Below, one piece after another: positions 46,428-57,885 of a DNA stretch of 64,000 nucleotides (position 1 is its first letter; every line of letters starts with the position of its first letter). This stretch comes from Medicago truncatula. Taxonomy: Eukaryota; Streptophyta; Magnoliopsida; Fabales; Fabaceae. Under the pieces are notes generated by a model. It saw nothing but the letters and a program-made list of their open reading frames with translations, did no database searches and was not told the DNA's origin. The DNA lies in the NCBI RefSeq assembly GCF_003473485.1, contig NC_053042.1, forward strand, positions 52,849,762-52,913,761. Reading direction: 5' to 3'. The position numbers and the translations under genes are program-made.

Positions 46428-48585
46428 ACGTGTCTACCGGACAAACTATCCCTTCAGAAGCCTGGTAAACTAGGAAGGACAACTCCCCGGTGACTGAAAC
46501 GTTTCTAACATTTGAACGGAAGCATGTTTAGTCGATCCCACCGTTGGATGTGACCCTGGAGTAGTTAGAAGGAAGCAGAAACTGAGATTTCTCATATTAG
46601 AATCCCGGACACGTGTCTACCGGACAAACTATCCCTTCAAAAGCCTAGTAAACTAGGAAGAACAACTCCCCGGTGACTGAAACGTTTCTAACATTTGAAC
46701 GGAAGCATGTTTAGTCGATCCCACCGTTGGATGTGAAGCAGAAACTGAAATTTCTTATATCAGAATCCCGGACACATGTCTACCGGACAAACTATCCCTT
46801 CAGAAACCTAGTAAACTAGGAAGAACAACTCCCCAATGACTAAAACGTTTCTAACATTTGAACGGAAGCATGTTTAGTCGATCACACCGTTGGATGTGAC
46901 CCTCACTGAGTTAGAAGGAAACAGAAACTGAAAATTCTCAGATCGGAATCTCGGAGGCTTGTCTACCGGACAAACTATCCCTTGAGAAGCCTAGTCAACT
47001 GGGAAGGACAACTCCCCAGTGACTGAAATGTGTCTAACTCTGGAATCGAAGCATGTTTAGTTTATCCCACTGTTGGATGTGACCCTCACTGAGTTAGAAT
47101 GAAGCAGAAACTGGAAATCTCAGATCGGAATCTAGGAGGCTTGTCTACCGGACAAACTATCCCTTGAGAAGCCTAGTAAACTAGGAAGGACAACTCCCTA
47201 GTGACTGAAACGTGTATAACTTTGGAATCGAAGCATGTTTAGTCGATCCCAGGTGTTGGATGTGACCCTCACGGAGTTAGAAGGAAACAGAAACTAAAAA
47301 TTCTCAGATCGGAATCTCGGAGGCTTGTCTACCGGACAAACTATCCCTTTAGAAGCCTAGTCAACTAGGAAGGAGAACTCCTCGGTGACTGAAACATGTC
47401 TAACTTTGAAACCGAAGCATGTTTAGTCGATCCCAGGTGTTGGATGTGACCTTCACGAAGTTAGAAGGAAGCAAAAACTAGAATTTCTCAGATCGGAATT
47501 CAGGAGACTTGTCTACCGGACAAACTATCCATTCAGAAGTCTGGTCAACTACGAAGGACAACTCCCCGATGACTGAAACATGTCTAACTCTGGAACCGAA
47601 GCTTGTTTAGTCGATCCCACCGTTGGATGTGACCCTCACATAGTTAGAAGGAATCAGAAACTAAAATATCTCAGATCAAAATCTCGAAGACGTGTCTACC
47701 GGACAAACTATCCCTTCCGAAGCCTAGTCAACTAGGAATGACAACTCTCCGATGACTGAAACATGTCTAACTTTGGAACTGAAGCATGTTTAGTCGATCC
47801 CACCATTGGATGTGACCCTCACATACTTAGAAGGAAGTAGAAACTAGAATTTCTTAGATCGGAATCCCGGAGACTTGTCTACCGGACAAACTATCCCTTT
47901 AGAAGTCTAGTCAACTCGGAAGTCCAACTCCCTGGTGACTGAAACGTGTCTAACTTTGGACCCGAAGCATTTTTAGTCGATCCCAGGTGTTGGATGTGAC
48001 CTTCACGGAGTTAGAAGGAATCAGAAACTAAAATTTCTCAGATCGAAATCTCGAAGACGTGTCTACCGGACAAACTATCCCTTCCGAAGCCTAGTCAACT
48101 AGGAATGACAACTCTCCGATGACTGAAACATGTCTAACTTTGGAACCGAAGCATGTTTAGTCGATCCCACCGTTCGATGTGACCCTCACATAGTTAGAAG
48201 GAAGCAGAAACTGGAATTTCTCAAATCGGAATCCCGGAGACTTGTCTACCGGACAAATTATCCCTTCAGAAGCCTAGTCAACTAGGAAGGAGAACTCCCC
48301 GGTGACTGAAACGTGTCTAACTTTGAAACCGAAGCATGTTTAGTCGATCCCAGGTGTTGGATGTGACCTTCACAGAGTTAGAAGGAAGCAGAAACTGGAA
48401 TTTCTCAGATCGGAATCTAGGAGACTTGTCTACCGGACAAACTATCCCTTCAGAAGCCTAGTCAACTAGGAAGTACAACTCCCCGGTGACTGAAACGTGT
48501 CTAACTTTGGAACCGAAACATGTTTATTCGATCCCACTGTTGGATGTGACCCTCATAAAGTTAGACATGTCTACCGAAAAAACTA
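46428..48585. repeat. Satellite-like array, 183-bp unit, 12 copies plus a partial
   Basis: TGTCTACCGGACAAACTATC recurs at 46431, 46614, 46777, 46960, 47142, 47326, 47510, 47693, 47876, 48060, 48243 and 48427, with a degraded thirteenth at 48569. Spacings are 182-184 except 163 at the second unit, which lacks the CCCTCACTGAGTTAG stretch, and 142 at the last. Each unit carries a dyad CCTAGTCAACTAGG and the phrase AAGCATGTTTAGTCGATCCC. Units at 47693 and 48060 share private variants (TTCCGAAGCC, AATGACAACTCTCC), showing two-unit amplification. No open frame persists. Confidence 0.95.
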
Positions 48586-48993
48586 TACCTTGAGAACCCT
48601 AGTTGATGAGAAGAAAGACTAACACTTTTTTGGAAACAATGATCATAAGGAAGATGGACACACTTTTTTGAAGGGATATTTTGTTGGATTAATTTATAAT
48701 GAAGATTCCGATCGTCAAAATTTTAGTTTCTACTTCGTAGGAATTGCTTAGTTGGACACAATCCAAAATAAAAAAGATATACATAAATGATAAAATTTAA
48801 AAGAGAAATAATTTAATCTCAACACTTAATAACATTTATATTTTAAATTTTAACATTAATAGATGAATTCCCAAATAAAGTTTATCTTCGAAACCCATCA
48901 AAACACGAATTCAATTAGGGATTATTTTAATTAATTCAAAACAAGCAATATAGATAAAATATATTCAAAATCCTAATATGACATTAATGCATG

Positions 48994-49055
48994 CTTGTTG
49001 TAGTTGGTAAGGATTGTGTACTGCTATGTGGTCGGTGGTTCAAGTCACTCGTTGC
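48994..49055 (+). repeat. tRNA-like module at inner edge of right TIR
   Basis: TTGTAGTTGGTAAGGATTG, then ACTGCTATGTGGTCGGTGGT and TCAAGTCACTCGTTGCC. It lies at the mirror position of 46011-46076. Confidence 0.5.
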
Positions 49056-49948
49056 CAATATTAGCTTTTTTTTTTTCTTCCTATTTTTGTATGCTCATCT
49101 CCTTCGCCCGTCAATTCTAAAACGGGTCGTTTTGACCCTCGATTCAACCCGAACGGATCTCCTTTAGTACACAATGAAACTCAACGATTTTTACGTAGTT
49201 TTCATCGGAATCGAAAGTCATGAAGAAAGCACAAGCTTATTTTGCAAATCCACAAGCCAAATACTAGTTCTTTTTTATTGTTCATTCAAAATATCATTCA
49301 CGTGACTATTCTCTCTCCCCTAAATGTCTCTGCTTCATCTTCTTCCCTACGTTGCTCTTCCCTTGCTGCTGAAAAACCATCATTGTTGAATGGATCATAG
49401 TATGTTCCAGTTTGTAAAACCATTATTTATTTAAATCCAGATGCAAGTATTAGTTTTTTTTTTAAAAGAAAAAAGAAGAAGATGGAAGTAATATTAAGCA
49501 ACCATTAGATTCATCATCTAAAAGGAGGAGATAAGAACAAGAATACGTTTATGAATAGAACAAAACCAAATCTTCCAACACAACTATTAAGCCATCCAAA
49601 ATTTATAATCATGTAATTAACCAGTATATATTCTTTCTACAATTAAAATTTAAACTCGGTTATACAAGAACCCATCATCCAAAATTCCACTCAGGCCTGC
49701 ACCAACATGTTCGACAACAACAATGTAGTCGCTAAACATAGAGAGATATTGAAGAGAGGAGAGAGAATTGTAGTTAGAGAGAAGAGATTGTATGTTATGA
49801 TTTTTGATTGAGTGTGGAGAGGTACATGTGCTCTCTTGCTGAGGTGGAGCAGATCTAATCCATTGGGTCAATCTCACCATTAAAAAGCACTCCCTCATGA
49901 CATGAGGGACCTATTGGCTCCCTCATGTTAGACTTCACCAACATATGG

Positions 49949-50484
49949 AGTTGAAGTGCATGTATGTATGTTTTATCATGAATTAAGTTCAAACAATTAT
50001 TGCATTGAGAAAGGGAGGGGATTGGGTGGAGGGTGTAGAGGAAATCAAGGGCGAAGTGAAAATGACTTAAAAAAACAACTTCTATGAGAGTGTGGTGGAT
50101 AGACCAAGGCTAAGTGGGAGTCTCGCACACCATTTTGACGGAATGCGCAATGCAGTGTGGAAAATGGTTTATTTGTTTGTCACTGCAATTTGAGCCAAAG
50201 ACCGATGTGAGTCAACGAAAATAGTGGGGAGAGACAAATAACAAGAGCATCTTAAGCCTTTTGGTTTAGGAGTGAAATTTTAAGAAGTTCCCCTCCCCAC
50301 CACTGTTTGTTTTTTTCTGGAGACTGATTAGTCATTAGGCCAAGTCTTCTGTAGTCATTGTCCAAGTCAACTAAGCAGCTAAATCATACATGCATTTGTG
50401 CTTTAGTAAAGAATGAATGAATACTTCTCTAATTACATTATAAAGTTTTTTTTAGCTCATAAACGTATTAGTGGGTGATTCATA
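49949..50484. other. Upstream region of receptor-kinase pseudogene
   Basis: No gene. It presumably holds the old promoter; no motif stands out. Confidence 0.5.
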
Positions 50485-51274
50485 ATGGCCTCTGTTTATG
50501 AATTTATCTTGCTTTTGTTTTCAGTTTCACACTTCATGCTGCTACTTGTGTTGGCGGGTGGAGTTGAAAGTAAGTACCAAGGAGAATGTCCAGGTTCATT
50601 TAGTTGTGGATATCTTGGCAATATCAGCTTTCCTTTCACTACCACAGAACGCCAGGACTGTGGCTTATTGCCAATACCTGACTGTGATGGTGATCCAATG
50701 AAGCACAAAACGATCAAATATCAGAATAAAGGGAAATGGTTTGAGTTTGTGGTTGCATCTGTATATCCTCCTGGGTTGCACAGTGGTAGTAATACTTCTA
50801 CTTGTGTTTTTAGAGACATTAATCTCTACAAAATGCTGCAAAACAAAAGTTGTGAAGCTTTCAGATATAGTTATACTCTTCCTCCCACCTCTCACTTTGT
50901 TTCTTTTCAAATGGAAACTCATATAACCTTGTTCGTGCAACCTTACTCTCCATGTCAACCCTCCAACATATATGCATAATTATACAGAGTGCCCTCACTA
51001 CAATTTCTACTACCAGCCGTACACCTTTGCTGATAATGCATCTCGAAGTGCTTTTACAGCTTGTACAAATGTCCAGCTTCCGTCTAAAGACTTCGCTGAC
51101 GCTAGCGACCCTTTTACTTTCGTAACTGCTGATATCCAAACTGAAGTACACATAACCAAGGAATGTGCATATTGTCACTTCAACCAAAAAGGACGGTGTC
51201 AAGTTGATAGCAAGGGGAGGTTTTATTGTGCTAATGGTATACTAAAACAGACACCATGGAAACACAATCACGCA

Positions 51275-51564
51275 TATTGAAAACGTGTCTTTGGATGCTG
51301 CTAACATATTTTCTGTTTGTTTTAAGTTTGAATAAGTCAAAGCAAAATATCTATTATTTTGTTTTACTAGACAAGTTAGTTTCACTTAGTAAGTAGTGGT
51401 GCTATAATTAAGGAGCATTTTATTCATATTCAGTTATTTCTTTTGATTTGATTTGTAATATAACATCAGTTTCTCATTAAATAAAAATAGTTTTGCAGCC
51501 ATATTCTCTCTCTTACGTTCTATTCTTTCATATTCCTTCTATTATTCAAAACTAGAAAACTACA
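51275..51564 (+). repeat. 5' LTR of the Ty1/copia element
   Basis: Starts TATTGAAAACGTGTC, ends GAAAACTACA, about 290 bp. Compared with the 3' LTR it differs by a few substitutions and two small indels (for example TTCATATTCAGTTATTT against TTCATTCGGTTATTT). If the first TG is taken as the start, it begins at 51278. Confidence 0.9.
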
Positions 51565-54500
51565 ATTGGTATCTAGAGCTCTATTCTTGAGGGACCTGTG
51601 AAATGGATGATGAGTCAAATTTTTCAAAAGTTGCCCCTCCTCTCTTTGATGAGAACAACTATGAACTTTGAGCAGTAAAAATGGAGGCTTACCTAGAAGC
51701 TTTGGATGTTTGGGAAGCCATAGAAGAGGATTATAAAGTTCCTCCACTGCCGAATAATCCAACTATGGCTCAGTTGAAATATCACAAGGAGAAAAAAACT
51801 AAGAAGGCGAAAACAAAATCATGTCTCTTTGCTGGTGTTTCAGAAACAATTTTCACTAGAATCATGACCCTCAAAACACCAAAAGCAATATGAGACTATT
51901 TGAAGGAAGAATATGCAGGTGATGAGAGAATTCGAAGCATGCAAGTGTTGAATATGATGAGAGAGTTTGAGTTGCAGAAAATGAAAGAGTCTGAGACAAT
52001 CAAAGAATACTCAGACAAATTGTTGTCTATTGAAAACAAGGTTAGATTACTTGGCACTGGATTTGCTGATTCAAAAATTGTAGAATTTTTTTTGGTTATA
52101 GTGCCTGAATATGTGAGGCATCTCTAGCCTGTTTAGAGAACACAAAGGATCTTAGTAAGATCACTTTGGCAGAAGTCATACATGCCTTGCAAGCCCAAGA
52201 ACAACGAACGCTTATGAGGCAAGATCGTATGGTTGAAGGTGCTTTACCAGCCAAGAGCCAACAATCACACTATTTGAAGAGTCATCCAGCAAGTAGTGAA
52301 TACAACAGAGGAAAGGGTAAGAAGAAAAGTTTCCCACCTTGTGAACACTGCGGAAAAATGGGTCACCCACCATTTAAATGTTGGAGAAGGCCAGATGCAA
52401 AGTGCAACAAGTGCAATGAAATGGGTCATGAAGATGTGATTTGTAAAGCAAAAATCCAACAAGTTGCAGTTGAAGCAGAAAATGTGCAGCAAGAGGAGGA
52501 AGACTATCTCTTTGTTGTAACATGTTTTTTCAGCAGCAATTCATGTGAATCTTGGCTGATTGATAGTGGATGGACTAATCACATGACCTACGATAAAACT
52601 TTGTTCAAGAAACTAGAGGACACCGAAATCAAATGGGTCAGAATTGGAAATGGTGTACATATTCTAGTTAAAGGCAAGGGAACAGTAGCTATAACAAGCT
52701 ACTCAGGTACGAAAAATCTCACTAATGTTCTATATGTGCCTGAAATTAATCAGAACTTGCTTAGTGTTGGACAACTACTTGAAAAAGGGTTCAAAGCTAT
52801 TTTTTAAGATAAGAATTGTATAATTAAGGACCCAATAGGCCAACAAATGTTCAAAGTAAAAATGAAGACCAAGAGTTTTTCATTTGATCCAATGAAGGAG
52901 GAGCAATCTGCTCTTCCAGTCACAATTAGCACAACTGATCATTGGCACAAACGGCTAGGACATTTCCATCATTTGGGAATGGAATACATGCTGAAAAATC
53001 AATTAGTTCGTAGAGTTCCATCTTTAACAGAAAAGTTAGTTGAATGTGAAGCTTGTCAATTCAGGAAGCAAACAAGGAAGCCATTTCCTACAAGTACCTG
53101 GAAGGCGAGCCAGAAGCTCCAACTTATTCACACTGATCTTTGTGGACCACAAAGAACTCCATCACTAAATGGAAGTCTTTATTATATTGCTTTTATTGAC
53201 GACTTAACCATAATAGCTGTATTTGAACCAGCTAGTTTTGAAGAAGCTGTTATGGAGGCGAAATGGTTAGCTGCGATGAAAGAGGAGCTCTCCATGATCG
53301 AGAAAAACCAAACATGGGATTTGGTTCCAAGACCTCATGATAGAAAGGTCATTGGAGTGAAATGGGTTTTTAGAACAAAATTCAAACCCGAAGGTTCTAT
53401 AAACAAGCACAAAGCAAGGCTTGTTGTGAAGGGTTATTCTCATATATTTGGAATTGATTATTCTGATACTTTTGCTCCGGTAGCAAGACATGACACAATC
53501 AGGCTACTACTTGTCGTTGTTGCACAAAAAGGGTGGCAAGTGTTTCATATGGACGTTAAGTCGGCTTTCCTTAACGGTTTTCTGCAAGAGGAGATACATG
53601 TTGAGCAACCAGATGGTTTTGTGATCAAAGGTCAAGAAGAAAAAGGCTACTTGCTAAAAAAGGCTCTATACGGCTTAAAGCAAGCACCGAGAGTGTGGTA
53701 CAATAGAATTAATGATCATTTGCTGCATTTGGGCTTCCAAAAGAGCCTCTCTGAAGCTACACTTTATGTCAAGCATGTTGGTGCTGATATTTTAATCATT
53801 TCTTTGTATGTTGATGATCTTTTAGTGACAGGAAGCAACCTAGCACTAGTTGAAGAATTCAAGCAAGAAATGAAAGATGTCTTTGAGATGACTGATCTTG
53901 GTCTTATGACTTATTTTTTGGGCATGGAAATCACTCAAAAGGAGAATGAGATTTTTATTTGTCAGAAAAAATATGCAAAGGAGATTTTGAAAAAATTTCA
54001 GCTTGATGAATACAAAACAAGGAAAACTCCTATGCATTAAAATAAGAAGTTCGTCAAGGATGATGGGGCTGATAAAGTTGATGAAGCTCATTTTAGAAGC
54101 TTGATTGGGTGTCTAATGTATCTTACTTCTACAAGGCCTGACATCTTATTCTCAGTTAGCTTGTTGTCAAGATTCATGCATTGTCCTAGTGAATTGCACT
54201 TAAAGGCAGCAAAAAGAGTTGTAAGGTACATCAAAGGAACTGTTCATTATGGAGTAAAGTACTGCAAGGTCAAAGAATTCAAATTTTTTGGCTACTCTGA
54301 TAGTGATTGGGCAGGTAGCTTGGATGATATGAATAGTACTTTAGGGTACTGTTTCAACATAGGTTCAAGTGTTTTCTCTTGGTGTTCAAAGAAACAGGAG
54401 GTTGTAGCCCAGTCAACAGCAGAAGCTGAGTTTGTAGCTGCAACAGCAGCTGTAAATCAAGCAATTTGGTTGAGGAATATCTTAGCAGATTTGGGCCTGA

Positions 54501-54763
54501 AGCAAGAGCAAAGTACACCGATTTTTGTTGATAATCAAGCAGCTATTTCCATATCATATAATCTAGTATTTCATGGGAAGACCAAGCACTTTAATGTCAA
54601 GCTATTTTACTTAAGAGAAGTGCAAGAAAAGGGAGATGTAAATTTGGTTTATTGTAAAACAGAATATCAAGCTGCTGATATGTTTACCAAGTCTTCTCCA
54701 CTCAACAGGTTTGAATTTTTAAAGAAGAAGCTAGGAGTTTGCAGCCTCCACGGCAAGGAGGAG

Positions 54764-55046
54764 TATTGAAAACGTGTCTTTGGATGCTGCTAACATATTT
54801 TCTGTTTGTTTTAAGTTTGAATAAGTCAAAGCAAAATATCTATTATTTTGTTTTAGTGGACAAGTTAGTTTCACTTAGTAAGTAGTGGTGCTATAATTAA
54901 GGAGCATTTTATTCATTCGGTTATTTCTTTTGATTTGTAATATAACATCAGTTTCTCATTAAATAAAAATAGTTTTGCAGCAATATTCTATCTGTTACGT
55001 TCTATTCTTTCATATTCCTTCTGTTATTCAAAACTAGAAAACTACA
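54764..55046 (+). repeat. 3' LTR of the Ty1/copia element
   Basis: About 283 bp, same ends as the 5' LTR, directly after the purine-rich tract that follows the RNase H frame (stop at 54767-54769). Confidence 0.9.
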
Positions 55047-56462
55047 ACGCGTAAATGTATTGCATCCGATTTTTCTCTGCACAACTTTATCTTTATATGT
55101 CAAATCTGAATTGTTTCTTCTAATTGCAGATATGGTTAGTAAGAAAGAAGGGCTGACCAGGAATGTCAAACTGGGTATAGGTAATGCACTGTTTAACTAA
55201 ATTTCAGAACACGGCTTTAAATTCATTGATCTTGAATGTGAAAGTTCATCAATATTACAATGCGAATTTTGTAGTAGAAAGCCAAAATTTAGTCTGGCTA
55301 ACATAAAAATGAAAATTTTGTTTATATATGTAGCAATCATTACTTTCTAACACTAAACAATGTGTTTCAAATAATATACAATTCTCCAGCAGCCATGGTA
55401 GCTGTTGGAGTTGCAGTGCTGATGTTGTTCGCTTACTGCATTATGAGAAAGGTCTTTCCTCCAGCATTTCTTTTGTTCAGGAAGGAGAGTTCAACCCATC
55501 AAATTATTGAGGAATTCTTGAAAGAACATGGACCTCTTCCAGCTGCAAGGTACAATTATTCAGATGTCACAAAAATGACCAACTTTTTTAGAAACAAATT
55601 AGGTCAGGGAGGGTACGGAGGTGTATACAAAGGGAAGTTACATGATGAGCGTATAGTTGCAGTGAAAGTTTTAAGTGAATCAAAAGGCGATGGCGAAGAT
55701 TTTATTAATGAAGTTGCGAGTATTAGTAGAACTTCACATGTCAACGTTGTTAGACTTTTGGGGTTCTGTTTGGATAATTCTAAAAAGGCATTAATATATG
55801 AATTCATGCCTAATGGATCTCTTGAGAAGTTCATATATGAAGAGAAAAATCCATTGAGGGATGATCGCCAATTGCGTTGCTCGTGGATTAGAGTACTTGC
55901 ACAGAGGCTGTAACACTAGAATCTTGCATTTTGACATAAGACCTCATAATATATTACTAGCTGATGATTTTTGTCCGAAAATTTCAGATTTTGGACTTGC
56001 TAAAATATGCCCAAGAAAAGAAAGTATTGCATCCGTATTTGGCGCAAGAGGAACGCCAGGATATATTGCTCCAGAGTTGTTCTCCAGACATTTTGGTGGG
56101 GTGTCACATAAATCAGATGTTTATAGTTATGGAATGATGGTTTTAGAAATGGTTTGTCGAAGAAAGAACATTAAGGTTGAAGTTGATTGGAGTAATATTT
56201 TCCACACTGGATTTACAAGCGTCTTGAATTGAATCAGGATCTTGGACTCAGGTGTATTAAAAATGAAATTGATGAAGAAATGGTAAGAAAAATGACAGTG
56301 GTGAGTTTATGGTGCATACAAACAGACCCTTTGAATCGACCAGCAATGCATAAAGTGGTGGAAATGTTGGAAGGGAGCCTTCAAGTGCTTGAAATACCAC
56401 CCAAACCCTTTTTGTCTTCTCCTTCAACATCACCTATCAATCTATCATCTGAAATGTTGTAA

Positions 56463-57384
56463 TTTGTGTGGATATTGAAATGCAATGCAGAGTATGTAAC
56501 GATAGAAAAGAGTGCCATGATAATTCACATATAAATAAATTGTAATATGTATCTAATAGAATTGTAAGTTTGATTCATTTCTTTTGGTTTATGTTCTCTG
56601 AGTTGCTCAATGTGGATTTTCTAGTTGTGCAACTAATGGTTTATGGTTGACTTTTATGGAGAAAATATTATGGCGAGTCTACTATTAGAATTTACTTTAT
56701 TTTGAGGATCAAAATGCAAAATTTGAAAAATTATAACAATAAAGAAATTTTGAAATTCTTAACATTTAGGTGTCATTTGAAATTCTCTAAATTTAACTTG
56801 AACAAAATACTTCATAAATTTCCATCATTTTGAAAATTCTTTAAATTATTATCCCAACAATGAAATTTACCTCAAAGTATTTGAATTCCCTCGAAACATT
56901 TACGTTCTTTCAAAACATTTCCACATCCAAACACACTCTAATCTAAAAAACACTAAAGGTTGGTATATTTTCCAACATTCCCTAATCTAAAAAACACGAA
57001 AGGGTGTAGTATATTTTCCAACGAGAGACCTAAAATTACGTTGGGGATTGATATCATTTGCCCACAAAATCCATTTGAAAGATGTATTATTGACTTGTGA
57101 TGGATAGATGATTGGACGCACTGTTCTTATATGTGCAAAACTGCTCGTCCTTTTAAGTTGGTACTAGTAGGCTGCTCTATTGCTATGTTGAATTAAATCA
57201 ATGATGTTTAGATTTATTTAGATAAAAACAAAAAACAAAACTTGACATAAAGTATGTTTGGTTGTGAGGTGGAAAAAATTGGTTTTGATAAAATTGGTTT
57301 TAATCGAAAGTGATTTGTGTTTAGATACATTCAAGTAAAAGTGAGTTAGAGCATAAATTTATGTGTTAATATCTTTTGAGTCAA
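56463..57384. other. Intergenic, with a short tandem duplication
   Basis: No gene. CTAATCTAAAAAACACTAAA..GGTATATTTTCCAAC at about 56938 recurs 55 bp later with changes. The remainder is AT-rich. Confidence 0.5.
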
Positions 57385-57635
57385 GGATAAGAAAAAAAGA
57401 TAAATTTTCAAGTTCAGGGGGCATTTTGCACATAAGTGCAAAATTTCAGGGGGGGTATTTGCTCATAACCGTAAACGGTCAAATGCCACATAATGTTAAC
57501 TAACAGAAAAATTTGACGAAGGGGTTAAATTGATTAACGTTGTGAAATTTCATGGGATAATTGAAGTTTTGTTAATTTCAGTGGGTAATTGACGAAACTT
57601 ACAATTTCAGAGGGGAATTGCCTATTTACTCGTGT
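57385..57635. mobile_element. One-armed copy of the 43.7-kb Mutator-type element
   Basis: Matches the right arm of the element at 43728-44872 in the same orientation: GGGGGCATTTTGCACATAAG, AACTAACAGAAAAATTTGAC, AATTGACGAAACTTACAATT, ending CTATTTACTC at 57634. No left arm was found, so it is truncated. Confidence 0.8.
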
Positions 57636-57885
57636 CGGTATTGGATCGTGTCGACGTCGGACACGACACATGTCGGACATCGGGACACATCTTTAATTAG
57701 AAGTGTTTGTGCAACAGAGATTGCAAAAGTACTCTTATTCATTAATGGGTGAACATCTCGCCGTCTGTTTACCTTTATTAATGTTCTCAGTATTCCAAAG
57801 CTCAAAAATAATTCTTTCAGAATCATACTATATGCATTAAACTTATCATAATATTTTCTCAATAATTCTTTCAAGATGCCTCACC

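Larger units (their letters stand above)
45230..49939. mobile_element. 4.7-kb Mutator-like element with satellite core
   Basis: 4,710 bp, flanked by AACATATGG at 45221-45229 and 49940-49948. Ends GGTGGAGGCTAGGATGAGGG and (reverse complemented) GGTGAAGTCTAACATGAGGG. TIRs extend about 0.8-0.9 kb with indels. Shared blocks include GAGCCAATAGGTCCCTCATG-type sequence next to the ends, ATGGATTAGATCT, CTCTCCACACTCAATCAAA, GGCTTGTGGATT.GCAAAATA and GGAGATCCG.TCGGGT, found at 45.25-45.96 kb and inverted at 49.1-49.92 kb. Both arms then reach a tRNA-like module. Between the TIRs is a 183-bp tandem array. No transposase is visible, so it is non-autonomous. The family is named from the 9-bp duplication and long TIRs; a foldback-type element is the alternative. 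Confidence 0.85.
51275..55046 (+). mobile_element. Ty1/copia LTR retrotransposon, integrase core deleted
   Basis: 3,772 bp, inserted in the receptor-kinase intron. Flanks are ACGCA (51270-51274) and ACGCG (55047-55051), an imperfect 5-bp duplication. A primer-binding-like TTGGTATCTAGAGC follows the 5' LTR and a purine tract GGCAAGGAGGAG precedes the 3' LTR. Order: gag (from ATG 51603) with two zinc knuckles (CEHCGKMGHPPFKC, CNKCNEMGHEDVIC); protease site changed to LIDSGWTNHM; integrase HHCC region (HWHKRLGH, CEACQFRKQ) and LIHTDLCGP; then an abrupt jump from IDDLT to the start of reverse transcriptase (VKWVFRTKF, FAPVAR, HMDVKSAFLNG, LYVDDLLVTG); RNase H (SDSDWAG, DNQAAI). Stops at 51669, 51891, 52806 and about 54038, a frame change near 52125 and the integrase gap make it inactive. 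Confidence 0.95.
50485..56462 (+). pseudogene. LRK10L-type receptor-like kinase pseudogene
   Basis: Relic of a plasma-membrane receptor kinase of the LEAF RUST 10-like (LRK10L/WAK-related) family. Exon 1 (50485-51236) encodes a signal peptide and a Cys-rich galacturonan-binding-type ectodomain (GSFSCGYLGNISFPF, CGLLPIPDCDG, NYTECPHYNFYY, CAYCHFNQKGRCQVDSKGRF). Exon 2 is 55130-55180. Exon 3 (55390-56462) has a membrane helix (MVAVGVAVLMLFAYCIM) and kinase domain: [49 protein letters not shown]. Three lesions: a 2-base loss near 50936 (restoring it gives the right exon phase), a small deletion/frameshift near 55865-55885 before VARGLEYLH, and a frame change near 56200. A Ty1/copia element sits in intron 1 (51237-55129). 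The catalytic HFDIK lysine is Arg here. Confidence 0.9.

Noticed and set aside
46428..48585. CRISPR-like array
   Set aside because: The repeats are 183 bp with no unique spacers, in a plant transposon; this is a satellite, not CRISPR.
57636..57874. Minus-strand frame with a GTGTCGGACACGACAC-type motif
   Set aside because: The GC-rich motif near 57640-57690 is distinctive, but I cannot link the frame to a family; it looks like repeat debris next to the TIR fragment.
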